A DNA stretch of 7,256 nucleotides. It comes from Rhizobium sp. Q54 (lineage in GTDB: Bacteria; Pseudomonadota; Alphaproteobacteria; SMXS01). The DNA lies in NCBI GenBank assembly GCA_945872035.1, contig CAMBYA010000115.1:1-7256 (forward strand), in the 5' to 3' direction. A program made the position numbers and the translations under genes. The notes under the pieces are model-generated. The model had not been told where the DNA came from, searched no databases, and saw only the letters and a list, made by a program, of their open reading frames with translations. Numbering within the stretch: position 1 is the first letter of the stretch; each line of letters opens with the position of its first letter. Positions 5,641-7,256 of the stretch are shown here, piece by piece.

Positions 5641-6152
5641 CTGGCAACCAGCGCATCGGCGCGGGCGGCGAAGTAAAAAAGGTCGCGCAGGCCGAACGCA
5701 TCGCGCAGGCCCCGCCGCCGCAGGCCCGCCTTCTCCAGTACGCGGTGCGAGGCAATGTTCTCTGGGCGGCTCACGGCGACGATCTCCGGCAGGCCCAGAT
5801 CATCGAACCCATGGCGCAGCAGGCGCCTCGTCGCCTCGGTCGCGAAGCCCCTGCCCCACGCTGGCACCTTGAAGCCATAGCCGACCTCGATGTCCTCGCT
5901 GTCGTCCAGGTGGGTCAGCACCACCCAGCCGAGGAGCAGGCCGGTTTCCCGCTCGGTCACGATCCAGCGGCCGAGCGGTCCTTCCATCTCGAGGGTCTCG
6001 AGCGTCAGTTCCTCGGATTCCTGCAGGGTCATGGCGCCGTCGCCGACGAACTGCATGACCTCGGGGTCCATGCTCATGGCGATCAATTCAACCGTATCGC
6101 TCTCGGCCTGCGGGCGCAGCACCAGCCGTTCCGTCTCGAGCGTCGGCTTCAT
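5637..6152 (-). CDS. GNAT acetyltransferase, RimJ/RimL type
   Basis: A 171-residue cytoplasmic acetyltransferase of the Acetyltransf_3 group, which includes ribosomal-protein N-terminal acetylases and many small-molecule acetylases; the target is unknown. Family landmarks are the opening LETERLVLRP (5-14), the acetyl-CoA-binding region EVGYGFKVPAWGRGFATEA (89-107, with the WGRGFATE turn) and NIASHRVLEKAGL (132-144). The ATG at 6152 gives the characteristic start, with GAGGG a few bases upstream. It lies 6 bases downstream of the glutathione S-transferase-like gene on the same strand and is probably co-transcribed with it. Its tail overlaps the pmpB tail by 4 bases. The only link between this pair that I can see is their likely shared message. 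Confidence 0.9.
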   Translation of the reverse strand: MKPTLETERLVLRPQAESDTVELIAMSMDPEVMQFVGDGAMTLQESEELTLETLEMEGPLGRWIVTERETGLLLGWVVLTHLDDSEDIEVGYGFKVPAWGRGFATEATRRLLRHGFDDLGLPEIVAVSRPENIASHRVLEKAGLRRRGLRDAFGLRDLFYFAARADALVAS

Positions 6153-6158
6153 GCGCCC

Positions 6159-7184
6159 TCACGCCGCCAGATAGCGCCAGGCGCTGGTGCCCTCGAGCAG
6201 GCGCTGTACCTTCCGGCGGTCGGCCTCGGAGAGCGCCGCCAGCTTTTCGCGCATCACCTGCAGGCAGCGCGCATGGTATTTCATCGGCTTCTGGGAATGG
6301 ATCATGCCATCGAGGACCTGGATCTCCAGCCGTTCCTGGCCGGCCTCGACGGCGTCGAGCGTCGCATTCAGGTAGGGCAGATAGACCTCGCCCGCGAGCC
6401 ACAGCAGCTCCTTTACCCCGTCGCACAGCGGCGCGTCGGGTGCCATCCACCGGCCCTCGACGCCCGAGGCGTCGTCGATGATCGTCAGCCACGGCACCAT
6501 GCGCTTCGACTGCTGGATCATCACCTTGAATGACGCCGGGTTCCAGAAGCACTGGAAGAACTGGCCGTAGAAGCCGAAGTCGCCCAGCGACGGCCGCGAG
6601 CCGAACAGGAAATTCTGGTCGCGCAGCACCAGGTCCCAGGCGCTGACGATGCGGCCGAACATCGCCTCGATCAGCGGCACGTTCTGTGGTTCGATGCCGG
6701 CCACAGGCCAAAGCGGCACCTGCCAGTCCCGGAACTTGTGGGCGGCCTCGCGCAGGGCGTCGTCGCTCGACGGGCCGGTCCCGGGATAAAGCATCAGGTG
6801 GGAGACATAGTCGGTGTCGCCGCCCTTGTCCTCGCCGACCCAGCGATAATGGAACATCATCTTGGTGCCCCACTCGTCGCCGAAATCCTCCAGCAGGTGG
6901 GCGAGGAAAGCGTGGGCCGGATCGTCCGGCAGGATCGAGCGCTCGCCGTGCCGCTCCTCCAGCAAGTATGCCATCGGACTCGAATCAACATGCCAGACGT
7001 CGTCGGGCTCTTCGGGGAAGTGCACCTTGGGAATGATCGGCGGCCTGATGTGCTTCGTGCGCTCCTGGACCTCCTTCGTGTTGAGGATCCAGTCGTGCGG
7101 CAGGCGACGGTAGCGCATGATCGCGCGCATCTTCACCGAGAACGGCGACGATAGCGAGCCGATGACCTGATAGCGGCCGGTCAT
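6159..7184 (-). CDS. Glutathione S-transferase-fold protein with long C-terminal region
   Basis: Predicted cytoplasmic protein of 341 residues, longer than the 200-230 of common bacterial glutathione S-transferases. The N-terminal thioredoxin-like domain (about 4-80) shows YQVIGSLSSPFSVKMRAIMR (5-24), where many omega/beta-class relatives have a catalytic Cys after the proline; here the positions are Ser12, Ser13 and Ser16. It also shows the likely cis-proline stretch IIPKVHF (50-56) and the glutathione-contacting DSSPMAYLLEE motif (67-77). The helical domain contains FLFGSRPSLGDFGFYGQFFQ (192-211), the usual N-capping and hydrophobic-core segment. Residues from about 240 onwards are an added region rich in charged residues. 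A strong ribosome site, GGGGAGGA, lies just upstream of the ATG at 7184. It heads a pair with the acetyltransferase. The fold is confident; enzyme activity and substrate are not known. Confidence 0.88.
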   Translation of the reverse strand: MTGRYQVIGSLSSPFSVKMRAIMRYRRLPHDWILNTKEVQERTKHIRPPIIPKVHFPEEPDDVWHVDSSPMAYLLEERHGERSILPDDPAHAFLAHLLEDFGDEWGTKMMFHYRWVGEDKGGDTDYVSHLMLYPGTGPSSDDALREAAHKFRDWQVPLWPVAGIEPQNVPLIEAMFGRIVSAWDLVLRDQNFLFGSRPSLGDFGFYGQFFQCFWNPASFKVMIQQSKRMVPWLTIIDDASGVEGRWMAPDAPLCDGVKELLWLAGEVYLPYLNATLDAVEAGQERLEIQVLDGMIHSQKPMKYHARCLQVMREKLAALSEADRRKVQRLLEGTSAWRYLAA

Positions 7185-7256
7185 TCTTCCTCCCCTGTGA
7201 TTTCCCGAGAGACAGTATGCATGGCGGCCCGAGCCGCGCCAGCCTCACTTGGCGTC
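7185..7256. other. Right-edge leader of the GST-like gene
   Basis: Bases 7185-7200 carry the ribosome binding site of the minus-strand glutathione S-transferase-like gene. On the minus strand, TGA at 7247-7245 preceded by three sense codons to the edge (Asp-Ala-Lys) could be the end of an upstream gene, but twelve bases cannot show this. On the plus strand, an ATG at 7221 opens a frame to the edge that is equally undecidable. CATACT (7219-7214, minus) could be a -10 element but has no good -35 partner. I see no clear promoter. Confidence 0.3.

Noticed and set aside
5247..6533. A 428-codon open frame on the plus strand across pmpB and the opposite of the acetyltransferase and GST-like genes
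   Set aside because: It overlaps three recognised genes out of frame or antisense and its product is low-complexity with no recognisable domain.
7245..7256. Possible end of an upstream minus-strand gene at the right edge
   Set aside because: Only three sense codons before a TGA are visible, too little to call a gene.

Overview
The window looks like chromosomal DNA from a GC-rich alphaproteobacterium. The grounds are the strong G/C bias at third codon positions, the dapA-smpB pair, a candidate EcfG-type general-stress promoter (GGAAC-N16-CGTT) and a short dispersed palindrome of the CGTCATCCCCGCG type. This placement is inferred from gene content and motifs; no 16S rRNA or tRNA gene is present. 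I see no phage, insertion sequence, CRISPR array or RNA gene. Coding density is high, and no gene-free stretch exceeds about 155 bases.

Layout from left to right. Bases 1-122 hold the edge of something unresolved and a palindromic repeat. A plus-strand GNAT acetyltransferase (about 123-656) follows, then a plus-strand glycine-zipper lipoprotein (754-1170) with its own likely stress promoter. A perfect hairpin (1183-1205) separates it from the minus-strand pair dapA (2552-1680) and smpB (1680-1204), whose stop and start codons share one base. The 155-base divergent region 2553-2707 carries a convincing promoter for dapA and another for the operon to its right.

That plus-strand operon (2708-5640) is the most interesting part. 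It encodes an ArsR-family repressor with the two cysteines expected of a BigR/SqrR-type persulfide sensor, a full-length SulP anion transporter with a STAS domain, and the two half-size YeeE/YedE-family membrane proteins PmpA and PmpB. The four genes are packed with 1-base overlaps or gaps of at most 10 bases. An operator of the form ATATTC-N2-ATATTC-N8-GAATAT covers the -10 element and the start codon of the repressor gene. The simplest reading is that sulfide or persulfide relieves repression and switches on transporters for sulfur species such as sulfate, sulfite or thiosulfate. No sulfur-oxidising enzyme is encoded within the operon as seen here.

The right part holds a minus-strand pair: a 341-residue glutathione S-transferase-fold protein (7184-6159) and, 6 bases downstream, a RimJ/RimL-type GNAT acetyltransferase (6152-5637). 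The acetyltransferase gene meets pmpB tail to tail with a 4-base overlap of stop codons.
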